Assembly (NCBI GenBank): GCA_050010315.1
Contig: JBEKLG010000098.1
Coordinates: forward strand, 1-6,754
DNA length: 6,754 nucleotides
Direction of reading: 5' to 3'
DNA from: Bog-793 sp050010315
Lineage (GTDB): Bacteria; Actinomycetota; Acidimicrobiia; Acidimicrobiales; Bog-793
Shown here: positions 1 to 5,753 of the stretch, piece after piece
How the letters are laid out: each line of letters starts with the position of its first letter
Position numbering within the stretch: the stretch's first letter is position 1
The notes under the pieces: model-generated
The model's input: only the letters and a program-made list of their open reading frames with translations
Told to the model about the DNA's origin: nothing
Databases searched by the model: none
Program-made: the position numbers and the translations under genes

Positions 1-23
1 GTGGTGGTCGTCTCGGGGGTCAT
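1..23 (-). CDS. kdpB: KdpB, K+-transporting P-type ATPase catalytic subunit (first 7 codons only)
   Basis: Only the start of this gene is in the window. On the minus strand an ATG at 23-21 shares its A with the kdpA stop (TGATG) and opens a frame reading M-T-P-E-T-T-T before the edge. The one-base overlap and the position directly after kdpA fit the usual kdpFABC order, in which KdpB is the ATP-hydrolysing subunit of the Kdp potassium pump. A GGGAAG stretch in the last kdpA codons could serve as a ribosome site. The seven residues carry no diagnostic motif, so the identity rests on operon context. Confidence 0.75.
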
Positions 24-1714
24 CAGAAGAACTTCCCGTTCAGGAGCTGCTCGACGATGGGACCAAGGGAGACCGCCGGGAAGAACGTCAGCGCGCCGAC
101 GATGAGGATCACGCCGATGAGCAGCCCCGTGAACATCGGCGTGTCCGTCCGGAAGGTTCCCGCGGACGCCGGGACGATGGGCTTGGCGGCGAGCACGCCC
201 GCGAGCGCGAGGACCGGGATCATGATGGCGAACCGCCCGAGCAGCATCGCGATCCCACCGGCCACGTTGTAGAAGGCGGTGTCGCCGGTGAGGCCGGCGA
301 ACGCCGAGCCGTTGTTGTTCGCCTGCGACGTGAACGCGTAGAGGATCTCGGTGAACCCGTGCGGGCCGGCGTTGAGCGGCCCGGCGCGTCCTTGCGCGAT
401 CGAGACGGCGACGGCCGTGAGGATCAGCACGACCATCGGCATCACGAGGACGCCCAAGGCGGCGAGTTTCACTTCTTTCGACTGGATCTTCTTACCCAGG
501 TACTCGGGTGTCCGGCCGACCATGAGACCGCCGATGAAGACGGTGACGATCGCGAATAGAAGAATTGTGTAGAGCCCGCTTCCCGTCCCGCCGGGGCTGA
601 TCTCGCCGAGCATCATGCCGGTGAGGAGGGCGAAGCCGCCCATCGGCGTGTAGGAGTCGTTTGCCGAGTCGACGGATCCGGTCGAGGTCTGGGTCGACGC
701 GATGTTGTAGAAGACCGAGTCGGAGACGCCGAACCGGACCTCCTTGCCCTCGACGTTCCCCCCGGGTTGGTAGGTGAGGCCGGCCTTGGCGATCGCGGGG
801 TTCGTCCCGTGCTCGGCGACCTCGCCCATCGCGATCCACGCGCCGAAAAGGATCACCATCGCGGCAACGACCGCCACACCCTGGCGGAAGCTGCCGACCA
901 TCTTGCCGAAGGTGTAGGTGAGCGCGGTCGGGATCGCGAGCAGAAGCACGAACGAGAGGAAGTTCGTCAGCCCCGTCGGGTTCTCGAAGGGGTCGGCGCC
1001 ATTCGCGTTGTAGGTCCCGCCGCCGTTCGTCCCGAGCTGTTTGATGACCTCCTGGGAGCCGAACGGGCCGCGGGGGATCGTCTGGGTGACGTGGTTCAGC
1101 GCGTCGTGGACCGTCACCGGACCGGCGAAGGTCTGGATGGCCCCCTGGCCGATGAAGATGACGGCGGCGACGAGCGAGATCGGCAAGAGGATGTAGATGA
1201 CGCCGCGGACAAGGTCGACCCAGAAATTGCCGATCGTCGCCGACCCGTGGCGGGCGAAGCCGCGGATGAGCGCGATCGCGACGGCGATGCCGACCGAGGC
1301 GGAGGCGAAGTTCTGGACGGCGAGGGCGCCCATCTGCGACAGGTACGACATCGTCGACTCGCCTGAGTAGTTCTGCCAGTTCGTGTTGGTGAGGAACGAG
1401 ATGGCGGTGTTCCACGAGAGCGCCGGGCCGACCGCGCCGAGGTGTTGCGGGTCGAGCGGCAGCGAACCTTGCAGGCGGAGCATTCCGTAGACGACGAGGA
1501 CCGCGACGGCCGAGTAGGCGGTGAGCGACCCGGCGTAGCGCTGCCAGCTCTGTTCGACCTCTGGATCGACGCCGATCAACCGGTAGATCGGCCGTTCGAG
1601 GAATCCGAGGAAGTTCACGCGTCCTTCGTAAACGGCGGCGAGATACGAGCCGAGGTAGCGCCAGATCGCGATCATGACGACGACGAAGACGACGAGCGTC
1701 CAGGCAAGGTTCAC
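23..1714 (-). CDS. kdpA: KdpA, potassium-binding and translocating subunit of the Kdp ATPase
   Basis: KdpA is the membrane subunit of the KdpFABC complex that selects K+ and passes it inward using ATP hydrolysis by KdpB. It is used when external potassium is scarce. The 563-residue product is full length for the family (E. coli about 557) and has many hydrophobic segments. Like potassium channels, it shows four filter-like loops: around TNTNWQNYSGE (109-119), GTNGGG (228-233), GEISPGGTGSG (370-380) and SQANNNGSAF (463-472). The N-terminal part also has the family's RPIYRLIGVDP stretch (41-51). The start is a GTG sharing one base with the kdpF stop (TAGTG). It is supported by a GGAG eight bases upstream and by a hydrophobic first helix beginning right after it. 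The stop overlaps the kdpB ATG. No frameshift or missing motif is visible, and the assignment is secure. Confidence 0.98.
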   Translation of the reverse strand: MNLAWTLVVFVVVMIAIWRYLGSYLAAVYEGRVNFLGFLERPIYRLIGVDPEVEQSWQRYAGSLTAYSAVAVLVVYGMLRLQGSLPLDPQHLGAVGPALSWNTAISFLTNTNWQNYSGESTMSYLSQMGALAVQNFASASVGIAVAIALIRGFARHGSATIGNFWVDLVRGVIYILLPISLVAAVIFIGQGAIQTFAGPVTVHDALNHVTQTIPRGPFGSQEVIKQLGTNGGGTYNANGADPFENPTGLTNFLSFVLLLAIPTALTYTFGKMVGSFRQGVAVVAAMVILFGAWIAMGEVAEHGTNPAIAKAGLTYQPGGNVEGKEVRFGVSDSVFYNIASTQTSTGSVDSANDSYTPMGGFALLTGMMLGEISPGGTGSGLYTILLFAIVTVFIGGLMVGRTPEYLGKKIQSKEVKLAALGVLVMPMVVLILTAVAVSIAQGRAGPLNAGPHGFTEILYAFTSQANNNGSAFAGLTGDTAFYNVAGGIAMLLGRFAIMIPVLALAGVLAAKPIVPASAGTFRTDTPMFTGLLIGVILIVGALTFFPAVSLGPIVEQLLNGKFF

Positions 1715-1803
1715 TAGAAGCGCTCCGCCCGGAACATCGCAAAACCGAGGTAGATGAAGACGACGATCGAGAGCGCGAGCAGAGCGCCCTGTACCGCGGT
1801 CAT
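1714..1803 (-). CDS. kdpF: KdpF, small stabilising subunit of the Kdp ATPase
   Basis: This 29-residue ORF starts with ATG at 1803-1801 and ends with TAG at 1716-1714. The peptide begins MTAVQGALLALS, has one hydrophobic segment (about residues 4-24) and ends FRAERF. A single membrane helix followed by a short tail ending in a charged-E-x-F pattern is typical of KdpF, which in E. coli binds and stabilises the KdpABC complex. Its place immediately before kdpA, with a one-base overlap, is the normal KdpF location. Its own start overlaps the stop of the preceding small ORF (ATGA), so it is probably translated by coupling. The ribosome site is weak. It is too short for default gene callers and easily missed. 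Confidence 0.9.
   Translation of the reverse strand: MTAVQGALLALSIVVFIYLGFAMFRAERF
1723..1726 (-). promoter_or_regulatory. Ribosome binding site for kdpA
   Basis: GGAG on the minus strand (1726-1723), inside the last kdpF codons, lies eight bases before the kdpA GTG. It is the clearest Shine-Dalgarno match near a start in this window and supports the GTG at 1714 as the kdpA start. Confidence 0.6.
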
Positions 1804-1883
1804 ACGCGCTCGAGCGCCCGGACCAGTCCGAGCATCAGCGCAGCGAAGACGAGCACGCTGAGGACGGCGAGGAAGTCGGCCAC
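1800..1883 (-). CDS. Unnamed 27-residue single-pass membrane peptide leading the kdp operon
   Basis: The frame runs from GTG at 1883-1881 to TGA at 1802-1800 and its stop overlaps the kdpF ATG by four bases. The product starts (M/V)ADFLAVLSVLVFAALMLG and ends VRALERV: one hydrophobic helix of about 20 residues, then a short basic/acidic tail. The open frame continues upstream to 2015, but that part is polar and would cross the divergent promoter and the neighbouring gene's start, so the GTG just before the hydrophobic stretch is preferred. The tail R-A-L-E-R-V resembles the R-A-E-R-F end of KdpF, so it may be a diverged KdpF-like copy. Short membrane ORFs ahead of kdpF occur in other kdp loci as I recall, but I know of no named family or function. 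A role in assembling or stabilising KdpABC is inference. Confidence 0.7.
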   Translation of the reverse strand: MADFLAVLSVLVFAALMLGLVRALERV

Positions 1884-1889
1884 GGGCCC

Positions 1890-1895
1890 ACTGTG
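1890..1895 (-). promoter_or_regulatory. Possible -10 hexamer for the kdp operon
   Basis: CACAGT on the minus strand (1895-1890) ends six bases before the GTG of the 27-residue ORF. It departs from TAnnnT at the first base and no good -35 lies at normal distance. It is listed because its spacing equals that of two other start codons here and because the TTGAC repeats lie just upstream of where the -35 would be, as expected for an activator-dependent promoter. Evidence is weak. Confidence 0.25.
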
Positions 1896-1917
1896 CAGGT
1901 GGCGAGGTGAAGAAAAC

Positions 1918-1954
1918 GTCAAATCTCGACTCCGAGGCGTCAATAAGGTGTCAA
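1918..1954 (-). promoter_or_regulatory. Direct-repeat operator candidate (possible KdpE-type site) upstream of kdp
   Basis: Three identical TTGAC pentamers lie on the kdp-coding strand at 1954-1950, 1943-1939 and 1922-1918. The first two start 11 bp apart and the third 21 bp further, so all fall on the same face of the helix. Direct repeats with an 11-bp period are characteristic of OmpR/PhoB-family response regulators, the family of KdpE, which activates kdp under potassium limitation or osmotic stress. The array lies 35 bp and more upstream of the first kdp ORF. The site also faces the divergent lipoprotein gene. Alternatively, the TTGACA at 1954-1949 and the TTGACG copies may act as -35 elements; no convincing -10 was found at the matching distance. 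The sequence does not resemble the E. coli KdpE site closely. Confidence 0.4.
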
Positions 1955-1996
1955 CGGGTTTGGCGCGTGAGCACCCGTGGCGGCCAGTGCCTTTCG

Positions 1997-2002
1997 TATG
2001 CT
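1997..2002 (+). promoter_or_regulatory. -10 hexamer of the lipoprotein gene, leaderless spacing
   Basis: TATGCT fits the actinobacterial TAnnnT consensus and ends six bases before the ATG at 2009, placing transcription start at or next to the start codon. No convincing -35 lies about 17 bp upstream. The spacing helps decide the start of the gene. Confidence 0.45.
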
Positions 2003-2008
2003 GGGGCA

Positions 2009-2593
2009 ATGTCACCGGATGGGACGGCAGGGCGACGGAGAGCCGGAGGACCGGTCATCGCTCCCTTGTCGCGGGCCGGGTTCGGCGCGCGCCTACTTCC
2101 GGTATCGCTCGTCGCCGTCTTCGGGCTCGTCGCGTCCGCCTGCGGTGGCGCGAGCGGACCCGCGGGCTACGGCCCCTACCCGGTGTCGTTGCCGGGTGCT
2201 GCCACGCTGTGCCCGACGCTCGCGGAGGTCGACTACTACGTCCCCGTTCCCGCCTCGGCCGCGTCGAGAATCGGCGAGCAGTCGACGACCGCAGGTGTCC
2301 AGTCGACGGTGCGCTGTGTCTACGGCAATCTCGGGCGCGCTCCGCGGCACTCCGCCACGGTCACGATGGTGCTCCGCCCGAGCGCGGGCGAAACCCGGCC
2401 GCGCGACGTGCCGACGTGGAGAATCAAGCACGCTGGCGTATCGATGATCGCCTATCGCCGGGGGCATCTGAACTCGGTGGTCATCCACCAGGGAGGTGTC
2501 GACGTCATCGTCACCTCGGCGGTGCCGTTTTCCGAGCTCGAGGGGTTTGCCGAGGAGGAGCTGTCGAGAATCCCAGCAGCGGATCGGGCATGA
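2009..2593 (+). CDS. Putative secreted lipoprotein of unknown function
   Basis: The 194-residue product is predicted to be exported and lipid-anchored on the outer face of the membrane. Residues 1-27 form a long basic n-region, about 28-42 a hydrophobic core (ARLLPVSLVAVFGLV), and VASACGG gives a lipobox-like cleavage site with Cys45. A Gly/Pro-rich linker follows, then a domain of about 125 residues with two more cysteines (68 and 103) that could form a disulfide. This Cys-spaced small domain recalls actinobacterial lipoproteins of the DUF3558 kind, but I cannot confirm membership. The frame stays open upstream to 1907, but that part precedes the signal peptide and crosses the shared promoter; the ATG at 2009 lies six bases after TATGCT. 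A TTG at codon 20 is another possible start. The gene is divergent from kdp and convergent with tRNA-Arg, so it is probably monocistronic. No function is assigned. Confidence 0.8.
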   Translation: MSPDGTAGRRRAGGPVIAPLSRAGFGARLLPVSLVAVFGLVASACGGASGPAGYGPYPVSLPGAATLCPTLAEVDYYVPVPASAASRIGEQSTTAGVQSTVRCVYGNLGRAPRHSATVTMVLRPSAGETRPRDVPTWRIKHAGVSMIAYRRGHLNSVVIHQGGVDVIVTSAVPFSELEGFAEEELSRIPAADRA

Positions 2594-2594
2594 A

Positions 2595-2625
2595 CTTCGG
2601 CCCCGTGCGACGCGGTGTGGCCAAG
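2595..2625. terminator. Possible bidirectional hairpin terminator between lipoprotein gene and tRNA-Arg
   Basis: Two bases after the lipoprotein stop, CTT-GGCC-CCGTG can pair with CGCGG-GGCC-AAG around a CGA loop, with a one-base bulge on one arm, a three-base bulge on the other and one G-U pair. It fills most of the 42-bp space between convergent genes, where a terminator is expected. There is no U-tract on either side, so it is at best a GC-rich, U-poor terminator. Confidence 0.35.
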
Positions 2626-2635
2626 GTCGAGAGCG

Positions 2636-2707
2636 CGCCCTCGGCGGGATTCGAACCCACGCGCCCGGCTCCGGAGGCCGGTGCTCTATCCCCTGAGCTA
2701 CGAGGGC
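2636..2707 (-). tRNA. tRNA-Arg, anticodon CCG
   Basis: On the minus strand the sequence folds as a complete cloverleaf. The acceptor stem pairs GCCCTCG with CGAGGGC; the D arm is GCTC/GAGC with an AGGGGATA loop; the anticodon arm is CCGGC/GCCGG with loop CTCCGGA; the variable loop is four bases; the T arm is GTGGG/CCCGC (one G-U pair) with loop TTCGAAT. The discriminator base is G and CCA is not encoded. The anticodon CCG reads the arginine codon CGG. Total length is 72 bases, all stems are intact and no intron is present. It lies 88 bp from argS in divergent orientation, so the tRNA sits next to the enzyme that charges it. No clear promoter is seen: a TACGGT at 2717-2712 lies too close to the mature 5' end. 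Confidence 0.96.
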
Positions 2708-2724
2708 ATGGACCGTATCGGCCG

Positions 2725-2736
2725 CACCCGGGGGTG
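2725..2736. repeat. Short inverted repeat in the tRNA-Arg/argS divergent spacer
   Basis: CACCC and GGGTG flank two G bases near the middle of the 88-bp spacer (2708-2795). It could be an operator half-palindrome or chance in GC-rich DNA. Nothing else in the spacer stands out: no clear -10/-35 pair for argS and no riboswitch-like structure were seen. Confidence 0.2.
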
Positions 2737-2795
2737 GACCGCCCGAGCGTGCCTTTTCACCTGCATGGTAGCCGCGGTCCTGGCGGCGGCCTGCT

Positions 2796-4406
2796 GTGAC
2801 GGGCAGCGAACAGATCGTCGACGGGTTCGTGCGCGGCCTGCGAGCCGTCGGGATCGAGGTCGAGCCGGGTGAGGTGGTGCTCGAGCGCCCGCCGCGTCCC
2901 GAGCACGGCGATCTGTCGTCCAACGTCGCCTTGGTCGTCGCGGGGCGAGCCGGTCGAGCCCCTCGCGCCATCGCCGAGGAGCTCGCCGACCGGCTAACCG
3001 CTTTCGATCTGCCCCACGTCGAGGCGGTGGACGTCGCCGGTCCCGGGTTCGTCAACCTGCACCTCCGGCCGTCGTACTTCCATGAGGCGCTCGCCGCCGT
3101 GCTCGTGGCAGGGCCGGATGATTACGCCCGCCCCGACATCGGCAGGGGAGAACGTGTCCAGATCGAGTTCGTCTCCGCCAATCCCACGGGTCCACTCCAC
3201 GTCGGCAATGGCTGGTTCGCCTCCTTCGGCGACGCCTTGGCGCGCCTTTTGGAGCGCTGTGGTTACACCGTCGAACGGGAGTACTACCTGAACGACACCG
3301 GGAACCAGATCCGCCTCCTCGGTGAGAGCCTGCTCGCCCGCCGGGCGGGCACCGCACCGCCGGAGGAGGGCTACCAAGGGGCCTACCTCGTCGAGCTCGC
3401 GGCCAGTTACAACGGCCCCGACGACGCGACGGCCGCCGGCCGCTTCGCCTCGGACGCCGTCGTCGAAAACATCCGGGCGACCCTCGCCCGTCTCGGCGTT
3501 GTCTACGACCGGTGGTTCAGCCAGGCGTCGATCGAGGAGGGCGGCCAAGTCGAGGAGACAATCGAGATCCTGCGCGCCAAGGGATTGGTTTACGAAAAGG
3601 ACGGAGCCACGTGGTTCGCCTCACGCGAACACGGGGACAGCCGCGACCGCGTTCTGGTCACGTCGGCGGGCGAGCTGACCTACCTCGCCGGGGACATCGC
3701 CTACCACCGCGACAAGTTCCTCGTCCGGGGGTTCGACCGCGTGATCGACGTCTTCGGCGCCGACCACCACGGTCAGGTGCCGAGCTTGCGCGCCGCCGTC
3801 GCGGCGCTTGGCATCGACCCGGGACGGCTCGAGGTCGAGCTCGGCCAGCTCGTCTCGCTCGTTTCCGGCAGGATGTCGAAACGCTCGGGCCAGTACGTGC
3901 GTCTCGACGAGCTCATCGACATCCTCGGGCCGGACGCGACGCGCCTGCTCGCGCTGATGGGCTCCATCAACCAGGCGACGACGATCGACCTTGACGCCGT
4001 GCGGCGACAGTCGATGGAGAACCCCGTCTACTACGTGCAGTACGCCCACGCCCGGATCGCCTCGATCGAACGGGTCGCCGCCGAACGCGGCGTCACGGCG
4101 CTGTCGCCCGGCGAGACCGACCTCTCGGTCCTCGTCGACCCCCACGAGCTCGAGCTCATCCGGCGTCTCATCGACCTACCGGAGGTGCTCGCGGCCGCGG
4201 CAGCCGGGCGCGTCCCGTACAAGGTGACGAACTGGGTGCGTCAGCTGGCCGCCGACTTCCACGGCTTCTACCACGGCTGCCGGGTCCTCGGCGACGAAGT
4301 CCCGTTGCCGCTCACGCAAGCGCGACTGGCGCTCGTCGCTGCGGTGCGCATCGGTCTCGCGATCGGCCTCGGCGTGCTCGGAGTCGCCGCTCCCGAGTCG
4401 ATGTGA
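2796..4406 (+). CDS. argS: Arginyl-tRNA synthetase (ArgRS)
   Basis: This cytoplasmic class I synthetase joins arginine to tRNA-Arg using ATP and needs the tRNA to activate the amino acid. The 536-residue protein has the N-terminal tRNA-recognition domain (about 1-105, with RPPRPEHGDLSSNVAL at 31-46), then the Rossmann catalytic core with SANPTGPLHVGNG (127-139, the HIGH-type motif as HVGN) and YYLNDTGNQI (163-172). GADHHGQVPSL (321-331) and a KMSKS-type loop reading RMSKRSG (359-365) follow. The C-terminal DALR anticodon-binding helical domain begins near 410 with ENPVYYVQYAHAR and ends GVLGVAAPESM, the usual ArgRS terminus. Length and motif order match the family with no break. The start is GTG with only a weak purine-rich site; no closer alternative before the conserved N-terminus is better. 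It overlaps lysA at the stop, so the two are probably co-transcribed. Confidence 0.98.
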   Translation: MTGSEQIVDGFVRGLRAVGIEVEPGEVVLERPPRPEHGDLSSNVALVVAGRAGRAPRAIAEELADRLTAFDLPHVEAVDVAGPGFVNLHLRPSYFHEALAAVLVAGPDDYARPDIGRGERVQIEFVSANPTGPLHVGNGWFASFGDALARLLERCGYTVEREYYLNDTGNQIRLLGESLLARRAGTAPPEEGYQGAYLVELAASYNGPDDATAAGRFASDAVVENIRATLARLGVVYDRWFSQASIEEGGQVEETIEILRAKGLVYEKDGATWFASREHGDSRDRVLVTSAGELTYLAGDIAYHRDKFLVRGFDRVIDVFGADHHGQVPSLRAAVAALGIDPGRLEVELGQLVSLVSGRMSKRSGQYVRLDELIDILGPDATRLLALMGSINQATTIDLDAVRRQSMENPVYYVQYAHARIASIERVAAERGVTALSPGETDLSVLVDPHELELIRRLIDLPEVLAAAAAGRVPYKVTNWVRQLAADFHGFYHGCRVLGDEVPLPLTQARLALVAAVRIGLAIGLGVLGVAAPESM

Positions 4407-5734
4407 TGTCGTTCCACGCCAACGGCGGCGTCGGTTCCGGCGCGATCCCGTGCGAGTGTCGCGTCGCGCCCCAGCTGTTGCCGGACACGGCCACGGAGAC
4501 GGCCGCGGGGCGTCTTGAGATCGCCGGTCTCGACGTCGTCGCCATCGCTGACGAGTTCGGCACGCCGGTCTTCGTCTACGACGAGACGACCCTGAGAGCG
4601 CGCTGTCGCCAGCTCCTCGGCGCTTTCGGGGCCGGGAGCACCTACGCGACGAAGGCGTTCCTGTGCCGCGCCATGGCCGAACTGGCCCTCGAGGAGGGGT
4701 TGCAGCTCGATGTGTCGAGCGAAGGCGAGCTCGGCGTGGCGCTGGCCGCCGGGGCGGGGCCGGACGCGATCGTGTTCCACGGCAACAACAAGTCCGACGC
4801 CGAGCTCGCCGCCGCGCTCGGCCTCGGCGTCGGGAAGCTCGTCGTCGACTCGTTCGACGAGATCGCGCGGATCACCCGCCTCGTCGGGGGGGCGCGGCGG
4901 CGCTCGGACCAGAAGGTCCTCGTTCGGGTCAACCCCGGGATCGAAGCGCACACGCACGAGTTCGTCGCGACGGGTCAGGAGGACTCGAAGTTCGGGTTCT
5001 CCGTGGCCTCGGGGGCGGCGCAGGCGGCGATCGACGCTCTCGGGGGAATTGGCGGCATCGAGGTCGTCGGCGTCCACGCCCACATCGGCAGCCAGATCAT
5101 GCGGCTCGAGTCCTTCGCCCGCGTCGTCGAGGTCCTCGCACCGATCGCCGCCGCCCACGGTCTTGCCGAGCTCTGCGTCGGCGGCGGACTGGGAGTCGCC
5201 TACCTGTCCGACGAGTCGGCCCCGACGATCGCCGAGTGGGCGGAGGCTGTCCGCGCCGCCTGCGAGCGCGTCGGTCTGCCCATGAACGTGTCGGTCAGCG
5301 CCGAGCCGGGGCGTGCGGTTGTCGCCCAGGCCGCGCTGACCTGCTACCGGGTCGGGACGATCAAGGAGCTCCCGGGCATCCGCAACTACGTCGCCGTTGA
5401 CGGAGGCATGAGCGACAACCCGCGGCCGGTTCTCTACGGGAGTGGCTACGAGGCCTTCCTCCCGCGGGCCGTGACGGCGGAGCGGCCGTACGCGGCGCGC
5501 ATCGTCGGCAAGCACTGCGAATCGGGTGACGTCCTCGTCGCCGAGGCGCGGCTGCCCGCTGACGTCGCAGTCGGTGACGTGCTCGTGACCCCGGTGACCG
5601 GTGCCTACGGGTTTTCGATGGCTTCGAACTACAACCGGGTCGGGAGCCCGCCGGTCGTCTTCGTCGCCGACGGGCGCGCCCGCCTCGTCGTGCGGCGGGA
5701 GACGGTGGAGGACCTCCTCCGCCTGGAACCCTGA
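4406..5734 (+). CDS. lysA: Diaminopimelate decarboxylase
   Basis: LysA is a PLP enzyme that decarboxylates meso-diaminopimelate to L-lysine, the last step of the lysine branch of the aspartate pathway; its substrate is also a peptidoglycan precursor. Numbering from the ATG (442 residues), the alanine-racemase-like barrel carries YATKAF with Lys83 as the PLP Schiff-base lysine. HIGSQ (226-230), GGGLG (259-263) and EPGR (300-303) bind phosphate and cofactor. The C-terminal beta domain has CESGD (371-375) with the catalytic cysteine, and TGAYGF with Tyr401. CESGD separates it from ornithine and arginine decarboxylase relatives. Two starts are possible: ATG at 4406, sharing a base with the argS stop (TGATG), or GTG three bases earlier at 4403. 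They differ by one residue and neither has a strong ribosome site, which suggests coupling with argS. All key residues are present. Confidence 0.97.
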   Translation: MSFHANGGVGSGAIPCECRVAPQLLPDTATETAAGRLEIAGLDVVAIADEFGTPVFVYDETTLRARCRQLLGAFGAGSTYATKAFLCRAMAELALEEGLQLDVSSEGELGVALAAGAGPDAIVFHGNNKSDAELAAALGLGVGKLVVDSFDEIARITRLVGGARRRSDQKVLVRVNPGIEAHTHEFVATGQEDSKFGFSVASGAAQAAIDALGGIGGIEVVGVHAHIGSQIMRLESFARVVEVLAPIAAAHGLAELCVGGGLGVAYLSDESAPTIAEWAEAVRAACERVGLPMNVSVSAEPGRAVVAQAALTCYRVGTIKELPGIRNYVAVDGGMSDNPRPVLYGSGYEAFLPRAVTAERPYAARIVGKHCESGDVLVAEARLPADVAVGDVLVTPVTGAYGFSMASNYNRVGSPPVVFVADGRARLVVRRETVEDLLRLEP

Positions 5735-5741
5735 AAGTCGC

Positions 5742-5747
5742 TAGATT
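5742..5747 (+). promoter_or_regulatory. -10-like hexamer six bases before hom
   Basis: TAGATT fits TAnnnT, lies in the 19-base gap after lysA and ends six bases before the hom ATG. No Shine-Dalgarno sequence precedes the ATG. A leaderless internal transcript for hom would fit, in addition to read-through from lysA. No good -35 is seen at 17 bp, so this remains a candidate. Confidence 0.35.
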
Positions 5748-5753
5748 GTGCCG

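Noticed and set aside
359..365. Degenerate KMSKS loop in ArgRS (RMSKRSG, residue numbers in argS) as a sign of loss of function
   Set aside because: Variation in this loop is common in arginyl-tRNA synthetases, and all other motifs are intact.
492..1742. 416-codon open frame on the minus strand overlapping kdpA and kdpF in another phase
   Set aside because: Very rich in Arg, Asp and Pro with no hydrophobic or domain pattern. It is the usual shadow frame of a high-GC gene whose real frame encodes a clear KdpA.
1907..2008. N-terminal extension of the lipoprotein to a GTG at 1907
   Set aside because: It would place 34 polar residues before the signal peptide and cover the kdp control region; the ATG at 2009 with TATGCT six bases upstream fits better.
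2594..2707. Integration (att) site at the tRNA-Arg 3' end
   Set aside because: tRNA-Arg genes are common integration targets, but there is no repeated tRNA 3' segment, integrase or foreign-looking DNA within the window.
2712..2717. TACGGT as the tRNA-Arg -10 element
   Set aside because: It lies four bases from the mature 5' end, so transcription would start inside the tRNA.
2093..3055. 320-codon minus-strand frame crossing the lipoprotein gene, the tRNA and the argS start
   Set aside because: It would run through a tRNA gene and antisense to two supported genes; it looks like a chance frame in GC-rich DNA.
4268..5515. 415-codon open frame antisense to lysA and the argS end
   Set aside because: Composition is Asp/Arg/Gly-rich low complexity, it lies wholly opposite well-conserved enzymes, and no motif or ribosome site supports it.
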